Shown here one piece after another: positions 17,187 through 25,788 of a DNA stretch of 64,000 nt (within the stretch, counting starts at the first letter, position 1; each line of letters starts with the position of its first letter). Both the position numbers and the translations under genes were made by a program. The stretch is taken from positions 310,001-374,000 of the forward strand of contig NZ_UUOC01000052.1 of the NCBI RefSeq assembly GCF_900590755.1, in the 5' to 3' direction. The notes beneath the pieces were generated by a model, which saw only the letters and a program-made list of their open reading frames with translations, had not been told where the DNA came from and ran no database searches. Source of the DNA: Pseudomonas viridiflava (GTDB lineage: Bacteria; Pseudomonadota; Gammaproteobacteria; Pseudomonadales; Pseudomonadaceae).

Positions 17187-19262
17187 ATGAGCGAGTTGTC
17201 CCACGTCTCGGTCACGGCGCTCAAGGGCGTCGGCGAGGCCATGGCAGAGAAGCTCGCCAAGGTCGGCCTGGAAAATCTGCAAGACGTCCTGTTTCACCTG
17301 CCCTTGCGTTATCAGGACCGGACTCGGGTTGTGCCTATCGGCCAGCTGCGTCCCGGTCAGGATGCCGTGATCGAAGGCACCGTCAGCGGCGCCGATGTGG
17401 TGATGGGTAAGCGCCGCAGCTTGCTGGTACGAATGAACGATGGCACCGGCAGCTTGAGCCTGCGCTTCTACCATTTCAGCAATGCCCAGAAAGACGGCCT
17501 CAAGCGCGGTACTCACATCCGCTGTTTTGGCGAGGCCCGGCCCGGCGCTTCCGGCCTGGAAATCTACCACCCGGAATACCGTGCCCTGACTGGCAGCGAG
17601 CCTGCGCCTGTCGAACAGACCCTGACGCCAATCTATCCGACCACCGAGGGCCTCACGCAACAGCGTTTGCGCCAGCTGAGCCAACAAACGCTGGCCATGC
17701 TCGGGCCGAAAAGCCTGCCGGACTGGCTGCCCGAAGAGCTCGCCCGGGATTACCAGCTTGCACCGCTGGACGAGGCGATTCGCTACCTGCATCACCCGCC
17801 TGCGGACGCCGACGTTGAAGAATTGGCCTTGGGGCATCACTGGGCGCAGCATCGGCTGGCGTTCGAAGAGCTGCTGACTCACCAACTGTCTCAGCAACGC
17901 TTGCGCGAAAGCCTGCGCTCCCAGCGGGCCCCGGCGTTGCCGCTGGCGAAAAAGCTACCGAAAAAATTTCTCGCCAACCTGGGCTTCCCGCCCACGGGTG
18001 CTCAGCAGCGCGTGGGCAAGGAAGTTGCCTACGACCTGAGCCAACCGGAGCCGATGCTGCGCCTGATCCAAGGCGACGTGGGCGCTGGTAAAACCGTGGT
18101 CGCTGCGCTGGCCGCCTTGCAAGCGCTGGAAGCCGGGTATCAGGTGGCGTTGATGGCGCCCACCGAAATCCTCGCCGAGCAGCACTACATCAACTTCAAG
18201 CGCTGGCTTGAGCCGCTGGGCATCGAGGTGGCGTGGCTGGCGGGCAAGCTCAAGGGCAAGGCGCGGGTGGCGTCGCTGGAGCAGATTGCCACCGGCACAC
18301 CCATGGTGGTCGGCACCCACGCGCTGTTTCAGGACGAAGTGCAGTTCAAGAATCTGGCGCTGGTTATTATCGACGAGCAGCACCGCTTCGGTGTGCAGCA
18401 ACGTCTGGCCCTGCGCAAAAAAGGTGTTGGCGGCTTGATGTGCCCGCACCAGTTGATCATGACCGCGACACCGATTCCCCGCACGTTGGCCATGAGTGCC
18501 TACGCGGACCTCGACACTTCGATCCTCGACGAACTGCCCCCAGGCCGCACGCCGGTCAACACGGTGCTGGTGGTCGACACTCGACGCATCGAAGTCATCG
18601 AGCGAGTGCGTGCCGCCTGTGCTGAAGGTCGGCAGGCCTATTGGGTCTGTACCTTGATCGAAGAGTCCGAAGAACTCACCTGCCAGGCCGCCGAAACGTC
18701 CTTTGAAGAGCTGACCAGCGCGCTGGGAGAATTCCGGGTAGGTTTGATCCATGGCCGGATGAAGCCCGCAGAGAAAGCGGCTGTCATGGCGGAGTTCAAA
18801 CAGGGCGCCTTGCAGCTTCTGGTGGCGACGACGGTAATTGAAGTCGGCGTCGACGTGCCCAATGCCAGCCTGATGATCATCGAAAACCCCGAGCGCCTTG
18901 GCCTGGCGCAGTTGCACCAGCTGCGCGGCCGGGTCGGGCGCGGCAGTGCGGTCAGCCACTGTGTGCTGCTCTACCATCCGCCTCTGTCACAGATTGGTCG
19001 TCAGCGGCTGGGCATCATGCGCGAGACCAACGACGGGTTTGTGATAGCCGAGAAGGATCTGGAATTGCGCGGCCCCGGCGAAATGCTGGGCACCCGTCAG
19101 ACCGGTCTTTTGCAGTTCAAAGTGGCCGATCTGATGCGCGACGCGGATCTGTTGCCCGCCGTGCGCGATGCCGCCCAGGCGCTGCTTGAGCGTTGGCCGC
19201 AACACGTCAGCCCGCTGCTGGAGCGCTGGTTGCGTCACGGGCAGCAATACGGTCAGGTGTGA
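17187..19262 (+). CDS. recG: ATP-dependent DNA helicase RecG
   Basis: Remodels stalled replication forks and branched recombination intermediates. The 691 residues contain an N-terminal wedge/OB domain (VLFHLPLRYQDRT, about 30-42), the Walker A GDVGAGKTVVA (about 295-305), the DEQH box IIDEQHRFGVQQR, MTATPIPRTLAM (motif III), and the C-terminal helicase half with ATTVIEVGVDVPNASLMII and QLRGRVGRG. The ATG at 17187 gives the family start MSELSHVSVTALKGVGEAMAEK with the helix-hairpin-helix-like region. The upstream in-frame ATG at 17142 would overlap oxyR. Confidence 0.97.
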   Translation: MSELSHVSVTALKGVGEAMAEKLAKVGLENLQDVLFHLPLRYQDRTRVVPIGQLRPGQDAVIEGTVSGADVVMGKRRSLLVRMNDGTGSLSLRFYHFSNAQKDGLKRGTHIRCFGEARPGASGLEIYHPEYRALTGSEPAPVEQTLTPIYPTTEGLTQQRLRQLSQQTLAMLGPKSLPDWLPEELARDYQLAPLDEAIRYLHHPPADADVEELALGHHWAQHRLAFEELLTHQLSQQRLRESLRSQRAPALPLAKKLPKKFLANLGFPPTGAQQRVGKEVAYDLSQPEPMLRLIQGDVGAGKTVVAALAALQALEAGYQVALMAPTEILAEQHYINFKRWLEPLGIEVAWLAGKLKGKARVASLEQIATGTPMVVGTHALFQDEVQFKNLALVIIDEQHRFGVQQRLALRKKGVGGLMCPHQLIMTATPIPRTLAMSAYADLDTSILDELPPGRTPVNTVLVVDTRRIEVIERVRAACAEGRQAYWVCTLIEESEELTCQAAETSFEELTSALGEFRVGLIHGRMKPAEKAAVMAEFKQGALQLLVATTVIEVGVDVPNASLMIIENPERLGLAQLHQLRGRVGRGSAVSHCVLLYHPPLSQIGRQRLGIMRETNDGFVIAEKDLELRGPGEMLGTRQTGLLQFKVADLMRDADLLPAVRDAAQALLERWPQHVSPLLERWLRHGQQYGQV

Positions 19263-19349
19263 TGCACGTCATCGCTTTGACGATCGCATCACACCGTTAG
19301 CAAACAAGCTGGTTATACTTCAGCGACTGTAAGAATTCGGATACTGACC

Positions 19350-20747
19350 ATGACAGAAGTTGCCCACGTCGATGAAGCTCCTCACGCCCCTTCCGTTATT
19401 CGGCAATTGCTTGGCAAGCTAGGCATCAGCTACAGCGAGGTCAATGAAGGCCCGCAGCTGCCGAGCGAGCGAAAGGTCCAGGCGGTGTTGGTCGAGGATG
19501 CCGTTGGCGCACTTCTGATCCTGTTTCCCCAGAGCCAGTTGCTGGATCTGGGCCGCATCACCGAGCTGACCGGTCGCAAGCTGGTGGCGGTGCCTAATGC
19601 CCGTCTGCTGAAGATGCTCTCCAAACACAGCCTGCACGTGTTGCCGGGCCTGCCTGCGCTGACCAGCTCGCCATGCCTGTATGACGATCGTTTATTGCAA
19701 GAGCCTTCGGTATTGATCGGTTCGGGCGAACCGGGTGTGCTGCTGGAAATCAGCAGCGACGATTTCAAGACCATGCTGAACAAGGCCAGCGCTGCGCATT
19801 TCGGTGAGCTGCTGAGCACGATTCAGCCCAACCTTGATCGCCCTCACGACGATGGCGAAGAAATCACCCAGGCCGTGCATGCTTTCACGGCACGTCGCAT
19901 TCAGCAGCGCCTTGAAGCCACCCTGGAAATCCCGCCACTGGCTGGGACTGCTCAGAAAATCATCAAACTGCGCGTCGATCCTGATGCGACCATCGATGAC
20001 ATCACCGGTGTCGTCGAGACCGATCCTGCACTGGCCGCCCAAGTGGTCAGCTGGGCGGCTTCGCCTTACTACGCGTCGACCGGCAAGATTCGTTCGGTAG
20101 AAGACGCGATTGTTCGGGTGCTGGGTTTTGATCTGGTGATCAACCTGGCGCTGGGTCTGGCGCTGGGTAAAACCTTGAGCCTGCCCAAGGATCAACCACA
20201 GCAAACCACGCCGTACTGGCAGCAGTCGATCTACACTGCCGCCGTTATCGAAGGCCTGACCCGTGCCATCCCTCGTGCCAATCGCCCCGAAGCGGGTCTC
20301 ACGTACCTGGCCGGGTTGCTGCACAACTTTGGTTATCTGCTGCTGGCCCACGTATTCCCACCGCACTTCTCGCTGATCTGCCGCCAACTGGAGGTCAATC
20401 CGCACTTGCATCACAGCTACGTTGAGCAGCACCTGCTCGGTATCAGCCGTGAGCAGATGGGTTCGTGGTTGATGCGTTACTGGGACATGCCGGACGAGCT
20501 GTGCACCGCCCTGCGCTTTCAGCATGATCCGACGTATGACGGTGAGCATTGCGAGTACGCCAACCTGGTCTACCTCGCAGTCCGCCTGCTGCGCCAGAAC
20601 GGCATCGGCTCGGGCCCGGCGGAAGTCATCCCTGACGAACTCTACACCCGCCTCAACCTGCCCCGGGAAAAGGCTGAAGAGGCTGTGCGTAAAGTGCTTG
20701 AAGCCGAAGTGCTGCTGCGGGAACTGGCTTCGCAGTTTTCGTCCTGA
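19350..20747 (+). CDS. YbaK-type deacylase domain fused to HDOD signalling domain
   Basis: A 465-residue two-domain protein. Residues about 15-160 resemble the YbaK/aminoacyl-tRNA deacylase fold (VRQLLGKLGISYSEV-like start, AVLVEDAVGALLILFPQSQLLDL, GRITELTGRKLVAVP). Residues about 195-420 form an HDOD domain (LEIPPLAGTAQKIIKLRVDPDATIDD split over the start, then VETDPALAAQVVSWAASPYY and GLLHNFGYLLLAHVFP). HDOD proteins are non-catalytic relatives of HD phosphohydrolases found in signalling. Whether the deacylase part is active is unknown. It follows recG by 87 bases. Confidence 0.85.
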   Translation: MTEVAHVDEAPHAPSVIRQLLGKLGISYSEVNEGPQLPSERKVQAVLVEDAVGALLILFPQSQLLDLGRITELTGRKLVAVPNARLLKMLSKHSLHVLPGLPALTSSPCLYDDRLLQEPSVLIGSGEPGVLLEISSDDFKTMLNKASAAHFGELLSTIQPNLDRPHDDGEEITQAVHAFTARRIQQRLEATLEIPPLAGTAQKIIKLRVDPDATIDDITGVVETDPALAAQVVSWAASPYYASTGKIRSVEDAIVRVLGFDLVINLALGLALGKTLSLPKDQPQQTTPYWQQSIYTAAVIEGLTRAIPRANRPEAGLTYLAGLLHNFGYLLLAHVFPPHFSLICRQLEVNPHLHHSYVEQHLLGISREQMGSWLMRYWDMPDELCTALRFQHDPTYDGEHCEYANLVYLAVRLLRQNGIGSGPAEVIPDELYTRLNLPREKAEEAVRKVLEAEVLLRELASQFSS

Positions 20748-20754
20748 CACAGTC

Positions 20755-20830
20755 CCTGTAGGAGCTGCCGCAGGCTGCGAATTGCGGTGTATCGGATAAT
20801 GCTTTCGCAGCCTTCGGCAGCTCCTACAGG
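20755..20830. repeat. REP doublet (family A)
   Basis: CCTGTAGGAGCTGCCGCAGG pairs with an inverted right arm ending GCAGCTCCTACAGG. It lies between the convergent HDOD and GFA genes. Confidence 0.9.
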
Positions 20831-20839
20831 TCTGATGCT

Positions 20840-21241
20840 TTAAACCGTTTCCCCTGCCTCCCCCGGCAATTGCTCATCCAGATGCAGCCACGGCAGTCGG
20901 TTGTCGGTCCAGATATGACGGCTGGCAGGCGCTTGTTCCGGTCGGTCAAACGTTGCGACCGTGACGTCTATCTCCTCCGGGCTGTTGCGTGACAAGAGCG
21001 CCAGCTGCGCCCCACAGTTATTGCAGAAATACCGCACGCAGGTTGGGCCTGAGTCGTATGTGGTCGGGCTGCCCTCGATCCATTTGAACGACGTAACGGG
21101 CACCGAAATCCAGGTCATGACGATTCCGCCAGAGGTACGCCGGCAGATCGAGCAGTGGCAATGCGCGATGTCCTCCAGCGGCGCGTCGAACTCATAACGC
21201 AGGCTGCCGCAATGGCAACCGCCAGTTGTGATCGTGTCCAT
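20840..21241 (-). CDS. GFA family (glutathione-dependent formaldehyde-activating-like) protein
   Basis: A 133-residue zinc protein of the Gfa/CENP-V fold. The zinc ligands are evident: GCHCGS (C9, C11), HCHCSICRR (C28, C30, C33) and FCNNCGAQ (a CxxC pair near residue 73). Family members were first linked to S-hydroxymethylglutathione formation, but most have no proven substrate, so the role here is open. It is monocistronic and convergent with the HDOD gene. Confidence 0.9.
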   Translation of the reverse strand: MDTITTGGCHCGSLRYEFDAPLEDIAHCHCSICRRTSGGIVMTWISVPVTSFKWIEGSPTTYDSGPTCVRYFCNNCGAQLALLSRNSPEEIDVTVATFDRPEQAPASRHIWTDNRLPWLHLDEQLPGEAGETV

Positions 21242-21432
21242 GGTCTTTTCCCCTTTAAGCAGATGGCGGATACACCTTCTGACCGCCTCATCACGTATTC
21301 GTCTTTAGTCGAAGACGCTCAAAGGTTTCAGCAGCGAAAGGTGAATGAAAGCTTGGGCCATTAGGATCAGCTCACCGCCGGCAATAGACCGGTCAGCCAC
21401 ATGTGCGTTTCCTGACGCGCAAAGGCCCAGTT

Positions 21433-21444
21433 AACAACAACAAA
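21433..21444 (+). promoter_or_regulatory. A-rich AAC-repeat in citMHS leader; possible Crc/Hfq site
   Basis: AACAACAACAAA matches the AANAANAA pattern bound by Hfq-Crc, 127 bases before the carrier ATG. Proven sites usually overlap the ribosome site or start, so this one is weak. The rest of the 329-base gap 21242-21570 shows no gene. Confidence 0.25.
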
Positions 21445-21570
21445 TGGTGACCCTGATGTGCTCTAGTGCCCTGCTGCATTCCCCGCTTTCGCCCCAACTC
21501 CATGCGCCGCTCTTTTTGAGCTGATTCGCCCTTCGCCTTTCCGAAATCGCGTACTGCCTGGAGTATTTCT

Positions 21571-22878
21571 ATGTTGACCTTCCTCGGCTTTGCCATGGTT
21601 GTTGCTTTCATGTACCTGATCATGAGCAAGCGCATGTCCGCGCTGATTGCCCTGATCCTGGTGCCGATCATTTTCGCCCTGTTCGGCGGCTTCGGCCCGA
21701 CCATCGGCCCTATGATGCTGGCCGGTATCACCAAGCTTGCGCCGACTGGCGTGATGCTGATGTTCGCGATTCTCTATTTCGCACTCATGATCGACTCCGG
21801 TCTGTTCGACCCGGCCGTGCGTCAGATTCTGAGATGGGTCAAAGGCGACCCAATGAAGGTTTCCGTGGGCACTGCGGTGCTGGCGCTGGTCGTCTCGCTG
21901 GACGGTGACGGCGCAACCACTTACATGATCTGCGTCGCCGCCATGCTGCCGCTGTACAGCCGCATTGGCATGAGCCCGCGCATCATGGCTGGCCTGATCA
22001 TTCTGGCCGGCGGCATCATGAACATGACCCCGTGGGGTGGGCCGACAGCACGTGCTGCCAGCGCCCTGCATGTTGATGCATCCGATATTTTCGTGCCGAT
22101 GATTCCAGCCATGTGCGCTGGCGTGATTGCACTGCTGCTGATTGCGTACTTCTACGGTAAGCGTGAGCGCGCTCGTCTTGGCGAACTGCACCTGCATGGC
22201 GATGAAGCGGACCATAGCGAAATTAGTGTTTCGCAGTTCCCGGACGCCCGTCGTCCAAAACTGATCTGGTTCAACGGTGGCCTGACTCTGGTGCTGATGA
22301 TTGCCCTGATCATGGGGCTGTTGCCGCTGCCTGTTCTGTTCATGATCGCCTTCAGTATCGCGATGATCATCAACTACCCGAACCTGCAGGATCAGAAAGA
22401 CCGCATCGCTGCTCACTCCGGTAGCGTGCTGGCTGTCGTCGGGCTGATCTTCGCAGCCGGTATTTTCACCGGTATCCTGACCGGCACCGGCATGGTCGAT
22501 GCGATGTCCAAGAGCCTGCTGGCGGTTATCCCGGATGCAATGGGGCCTTACCTGGCGGTGATTACTGCTCTGGTGAGCATGCCGTTCACGTTCTTCATGT
22601 CCAACGATGCCTTCTACTACGGCGTATTGCCGGTGTTGACTGAAGCCGCTGCCCACTACGGCATCAGCCCGGTGGAAATGGCTCGCGCCTCGATCGTGGG
22701 TCAACCGGTTCACCTGCTCAGCCCGCTGGTTCCGTCGACTTATCTGCTGGTTGCACTGGCCGGTATCGAGTTTGGTGACCACCAGCGCTTCACCTTGAAG
22801 TGGGCAGTGCTGGTTTGCCTGTGCATAATGGTTGCCGCTTTGCTGATGGGCATTTTTCCGTTCTACAGCAGTCTGTAA
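21571..22878 (+). CDS. CitMHS family citrate (metal-citrate:H+) symporter
   Basis: A 435-residue inner-membrane carrier with about 11-12 hydrophobic helices. Family features are SLDGDGATTYMICVAAMLPL (about 109-128), ILAGGIMNMTPWGGPTARA (about 147-165), and the C-terminal half PFTFFMSNDAFYYGVLPV and SIVGQPVHLLSPLVPSTYLL. CitMHS proteins carry citrate complexed with a divalent metal together with protons; the metal preference cannot be read here. TGGAG lies before the ATG. It is followed by terC 84 bases later. Confidence 0.93.
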   Translation: MLTFLGFAMVVAFMYLIMSKRMSALIALILVPIIFALFGGFGPTIGPMMLAGITKLAPTGVMLMFAILYFALMIDSGLFDPAVRQILRWVKGDPMKVSVGTAVLALVVSLDGDGATTYMICVAAMLPLYSRIGMSPRIMAGLIILAGGIMNMTPWGGPTARAASALHVDASDIFVPMIPAMCAGVIALLLIAYFYGKRERARLGELHLHGDEADHSEISVSQFPDARRPKLIWFNGGLTLVLMIALIMGLLPLPVLFMIAFSIAMIINYPNLQDQKDRIAAHSGSVLAVVGLIFAAGIFTGILTGTGMVDAMSKSLLAVIPDAMGPYLAVITALVSMPFTFFMSNDAFYYGVLPVLTEAAAHYGISPVEMARASIVGQPVHLLSPLVPSTYLLVALAGIEFGDHQRFTLKWAVLVCLCIMVAALLMGIFPFYSSL

Positions 22879-22962
22879 CTTCAGACCCAATAGTTTTGCG
22901 GCTCAAACCGGGCATTAATGCCGGGCTTGGGCCGTGAACGTTTAACGCTCAAAGGATTATGT

Positions 22963-23730
22963 ATGGAATGGTTCACCAATCCTGAAATCTGGATTGCCTT
23001 CTTCACCCTGACTGCCCTTGAGATCGTCCTGGGCATCGACAACATCATCATGATCTCGATTCTGGTCAGTCGCATGCCCAAGCATATGCAGGCGCGCACC
23101 CGGATCTTCGGTCTGGCGCTGGCCATGGTCACGCGTATCCTGTTGCTGCTGTCGATCACCTGGATCATGCGCCTGACGGCGGATCTGTTCGTAGTCTTCG
23201 GCCAGGGCATTTCGGGTCGCGACATGATCCTGTTCTTCGGTGGTCTGTTCCTGCTGTGGAAAAGCTCGCAAGAGATCTACCACGGTCTGGAAGGCGAAGA
23301 AGAGTCGATGGATGGACCAAAAGGTGCGGGTGGCAAGTTCATCTACACCATCATCCAGATCGCGATCATCGACATCGTGTTCTCGCTGGACTCGGTGATT
23401 ACCGCAGTCGGCATGGTTTCCCACGTACCGGTCATGGTTGCCGCGATCGTTGTTGCCGTGTTGGTGATGATGGCCTGCGCTGGCACCATCAGTGACTTCA
23501 TCGAGAAGCATCCTTCCCTGAAGATGCTCGCGCTGTCGTTCCTGATCGTGGTCGGTACGGTGCTGATCGCTGATGCGTTCGACGTGCATGTGCCAAAAGG
23601 CTACGTGTACTTCGCCATGGCGTTCTCGCTGGCGGTTGAAGCCATCAACATCAAGATGCGTATCTCGATGGCCAAGAAAAAGGCTCAGAGCGAGCCGGTC
23701 AAGCTGCGCAAGGATGTTCCGGGTCAGTAA
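22963..23730 (+). CDS. TerC family integral membrane protein
   Basis: A 255-residue protein with about seven membrane helices. Family motifs are LTALEIVLGIDNIIMISIL near the N-terminus and IQIAIIDIVFSLDSVITAVGM in the second half, whose acidic residues are thought to handle metal ions. TerC proteins are linked to manganese export and metal loading of secreted enzymes; the substrate here is inferred. The ATG at 22963 follows AAAGGA. An upstream in-frame start at 22918 is rejected because it would lie in the leader. Confidence 0.92.
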   Translation: MEWFTNPEIWIAFFTLTALEIVLGIDNIIMISILVSRMPKHMQARTRIFGLALAMVTRILLLLSITWIMRLTADLFVVFGQGISGRDMILFFGGLFLLWKSSQEIYHGLEGEEESMDGPKGAGGKFIYTIIQIAIIDIVFSLDSVITAVGMVSHVPVMVAAIVVAVLVMMACAGTISDFIEKHPSLKMLALSFLIVVGTVLIADAFDVHVPKGYVYFAMAFSLAVEAINIKMRISMAKKKAQSEPVKLRKDVPGQ

Positions 23731-23749
23731 GCCGGTTGCCTGCTTGAAC

Positions 23750-23779
23750 AAAACGGGGCCATCACAGGCCCCGTTTTTT
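23750..23779 (+). terminator. Rho-independent terminator after terC
   Basis: AAAACGGGGCC and GGCCCCGTTTTTT form the stem around ATCACA, followed by a T-run, 20 bases after the terC stop. Confidence 0.92.
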
Positions 23780-23788
23780 ATTGAGTTC

Positions 23789-23880
23789 CCGTTGGAGCGA
23801 GGCTTGCCCGCGAACAGGGCGACTCGGTCCGTCAGATAAACCGCGTAATCATTCTTCGCGGGCAAGCCTCGCTCCAACGG
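23789..23880. repeat. REP doublet (family D)
   Basis: The arm GTTGGAGCGAGGCTTGCCCG and its complement CGGGCAAGCCTCGCTCCAAC are inverted around about 50 bases. Confidence 0.9.
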
Positions 23881-23912
23881 ATAGGGGCGCTTGCAGAATC
23901 TATCTGGCTGAT

Positions 23913-23930
23913 TTGTTACAGATTTGTTTC
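23913..23930 (+). promoter_or_regulatory. Weak PHO-box-like direct repeat
   Basis: TTGTTAC-AGAT-TTGTTTC has the 7+4+7 spacing of a PHO box, but the half-sites match CTGTCAT only partly. It lies 134 bases before the Na/Pi gene. The remainder of the 333-base gap holds the terC terminator and the REP doublet. Confidence 0.2.
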
Positions 23931-24063
23931 AATGGGGGTCAATGTCAGTCAGCGCTGGCATTTAAGGCAAAGGCCGACTAAAGGTTAGTGACAACCTTCA
24001 TCGCGCCATGTGCTGCCACTTTATTTCTCTGCCCGAACGGGCAAACCTCAGGGGGCTTTCCGT

Positions 24064-25716
24064 ATGCTGACCCTGCTCGATTTGCTATCGGCTGTCGCCT
24101 TGCTGATCTGGGGCACCCACATTGTTCGCACCGGCATCCTGCGGGTGTATGGCTCGCAGCTGCGTCAGGTGATCAGCCAGAACATGTCCAAGCGTCCACT
24201 GGCGTTCATCGCCGGGATTCTGGTCACCGCAGTAGTACAGAGCAGCAACGCGACTGCGATGCTGGTCACGTCATTCGTGGGGCAGGGCCTGATGGCGCTG
24301 ACACCTGCGCTGGCGATCATGCTGGGTGCGGACGTCGGTACCGCGCTGATGTCGCGGATCCTCACGTTCGACCTGTCGTGGCTGTCGCCGCTGCTGATCT
24401 TCCTCGGCGTGATCTTCTTTCTGTCGCGCAAACAGACCCGCCTCGGCCAGTTGGGCCGAGTCGCCATTGGCCTGGGGCTGATCGTGCTGGCCTTGCAGCT
24501 GATCGTTACCGCTGCGGCGCCGATCACTCAGAACGCGGGCGTCAAAGTGCTGTTCGCTTCATTGACCGGCGATCTGTTGCTCGATGCCCTGGTCGGCGCG
24601 CTGTTCGCAATGATTTCCTATTCCAGCCTGGCGGCGGTGTTGCTCACAGCGACCCTGGCCGGCGCGGAAATCATCAGCCTGCCGGTGGCGATCGGTCTGG
24701 TGATCGGCGCCAACATTGGCAGCGGCATGCTGGCCTTTCTGAGCACCAGCATGCAAAACGTTGCCGGCCGCCAGGTGGCGCTGGGCAGCCTGCTGTACAA
24801 ATTGTTCGGTCTGCTGCTGGTCATCCCGGTGCTCGACCCGCTGGTGCACTGGATCGACAGCCTCGGTTTCAGTCCGCAAGACATGGTCATCGGCTTCCAT
24901 CTGGTCTACAACACGTCCCGCTGCCTGATCATGCTGCCCACTGTGGGCTGGATGGCGCGGCTGTGCGCGTTTCTGCTGCCGGAGCGCCCGGAGGTCAACG
25001 GCCTGGCCAAGCCCCGTCATCTGGACCTGACTGCGTTGTCCACGCCAAGCCTGGCCCTGGCCAACGCTGTGCGCGAAACCCTGCGCATGGGCGACCTGAT
25101 CGAAGGCATGCTCGGCTCGATGCATGAAGTGCTGCGCGGCACGCAAACGGCGGTCACCCAGGAAATACGTCGCCTCAACGACGACGTCGAAGCTCTGTAC
25201 AGCGCCATCAAGCTGTATCTGGCGCAGATGCCGCGTGAAGACCTCGGCGAGCAAGACAATCGGCGCTGGGCGGAAATCATCGAGCTGACCATCAACCTGG
25301 AGCTGGCGGCAGGCCTGATCGAGCGCATGCTGCGTAAAGTGCAGCAGCAGAAGACGTCCCAGCGCCGCTCGTTCTCCGAAGTGGGGCTGGAAGAGCTGGC
25401 GGGTCTGCACTCGCAGTTGCTGTCCAATCTGCGCCTGGGCTTGTCGGTGTTTCTCAGCGGCGATCCGGAAAGCGCCCGTCAGTTGCTGCGTGAAAAGCGC
25501 CGCTTCCGCGCTCAGGAGCGGCGTCTGGCCCACGCTCACGTAAGCCGTTTGCAGCGCAAGGTAGTGCAGAGCATTGAAACCAGCTCCCTGCACCTTGAGC
25601 TGATTGCCGACATGAAGCGTCTTAACTCGCTGTTTTGCAGCAGTGCCTACGTGGTGCTTGAGACCGCCGACACCGGTGCGCTGTCCAGCGAAAGCCCATC
25701 CGAGCCGTCCGTATAA
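24064..25716 (+). CDS. Na/Pi cotransporter family protein with C-terminal PhoU-like domain
   Basis: A 550-residue protein. The first 320 residues form the membrane part with the paired family motifs VVQSSNATAMLV (about 59-70) and MISYSSLAAVLLT (about 185-197), plus GANIGSGML. Residues from about 335 to the end are helical and PhoU-like, soluble in the cytoplasm. Related YjbB-type proteins export phosphate, and some bacterial members take it up, so direction is uncertain. The ATG at 24064 has AGGGGG upstream and starts at MLTLLDLLSAVALLIWG. It is not next to pst or phoB genes. Confidence 0.92.
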   Translation: MLTLLDLLSAVALLIWGTHIVRTGILRVYGSQLRQVISQNMSKRPLAFIAGILVTAVVQSSNATAMLVTSFVGQGLMALTPALAIMLGADVGTALMSRILTFDLSWLSPLLIFLGVIFFLSRKQTRLGQLGRVAIGLGLIVLALQLIVTAAAPITQNAGVKVLFASLTGDLLLDALVGALFAMISYSSLAAVLLTATLAGAEIISLPVAIGLVIGANIGSGMLAFLSTSMQNVAGRQVALGSLLYKLFGLLLVIPVLDPLVHWIDSLGFSPQDMVIGFHLVYNTSRCLIMLPTVGWMARLCAFLLPERPEVNGLAKPRHLDLTALSTPSLALANAVRETLRMGDLIEGMLGSMHEVLRGTQTAVTQEIRRLNDDVEALYSAIKLYLAQMPREDLGEQDNRRWAEIIELTINLELAAGLIERMLRKVQQQKTSQRRSFSEVGLEELAGLHSQLLSNLRLGLSVFLSGDPESARQLLREKRRFRAQERRLAHAHVSRLQRKVVQSIETSSLHLELIADMKRLNSLFCSSAYVVLETADTGALSSESPSEPSV

Positions 25717-25788
25717 AAAGACTCGATGTGAACGTACAGGGCACATCGAAGTCTGTTAAACATACTGGCCCGCAAGGAAGCACGTTTT

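Noticed and set aside
21463..22890. 475-codon reverse open frame opposite the CitMHS gene
   Set aside because: His/Gln/Asn-rich shadow of a hydrophobic membrane protein gene.
22879..22962. Possible yybP-ykoY manganese riboswitch before terC
   Set aside because: The gap is only 84 bases and shows only a short GGCATTAATGCC palindrome, not the riboswitch fold.
24559..25746. 395-codon reverse open frame opposite the Na/Pi gene
   Set aside because: Shadow frame; the forward protein has clear family motifs.
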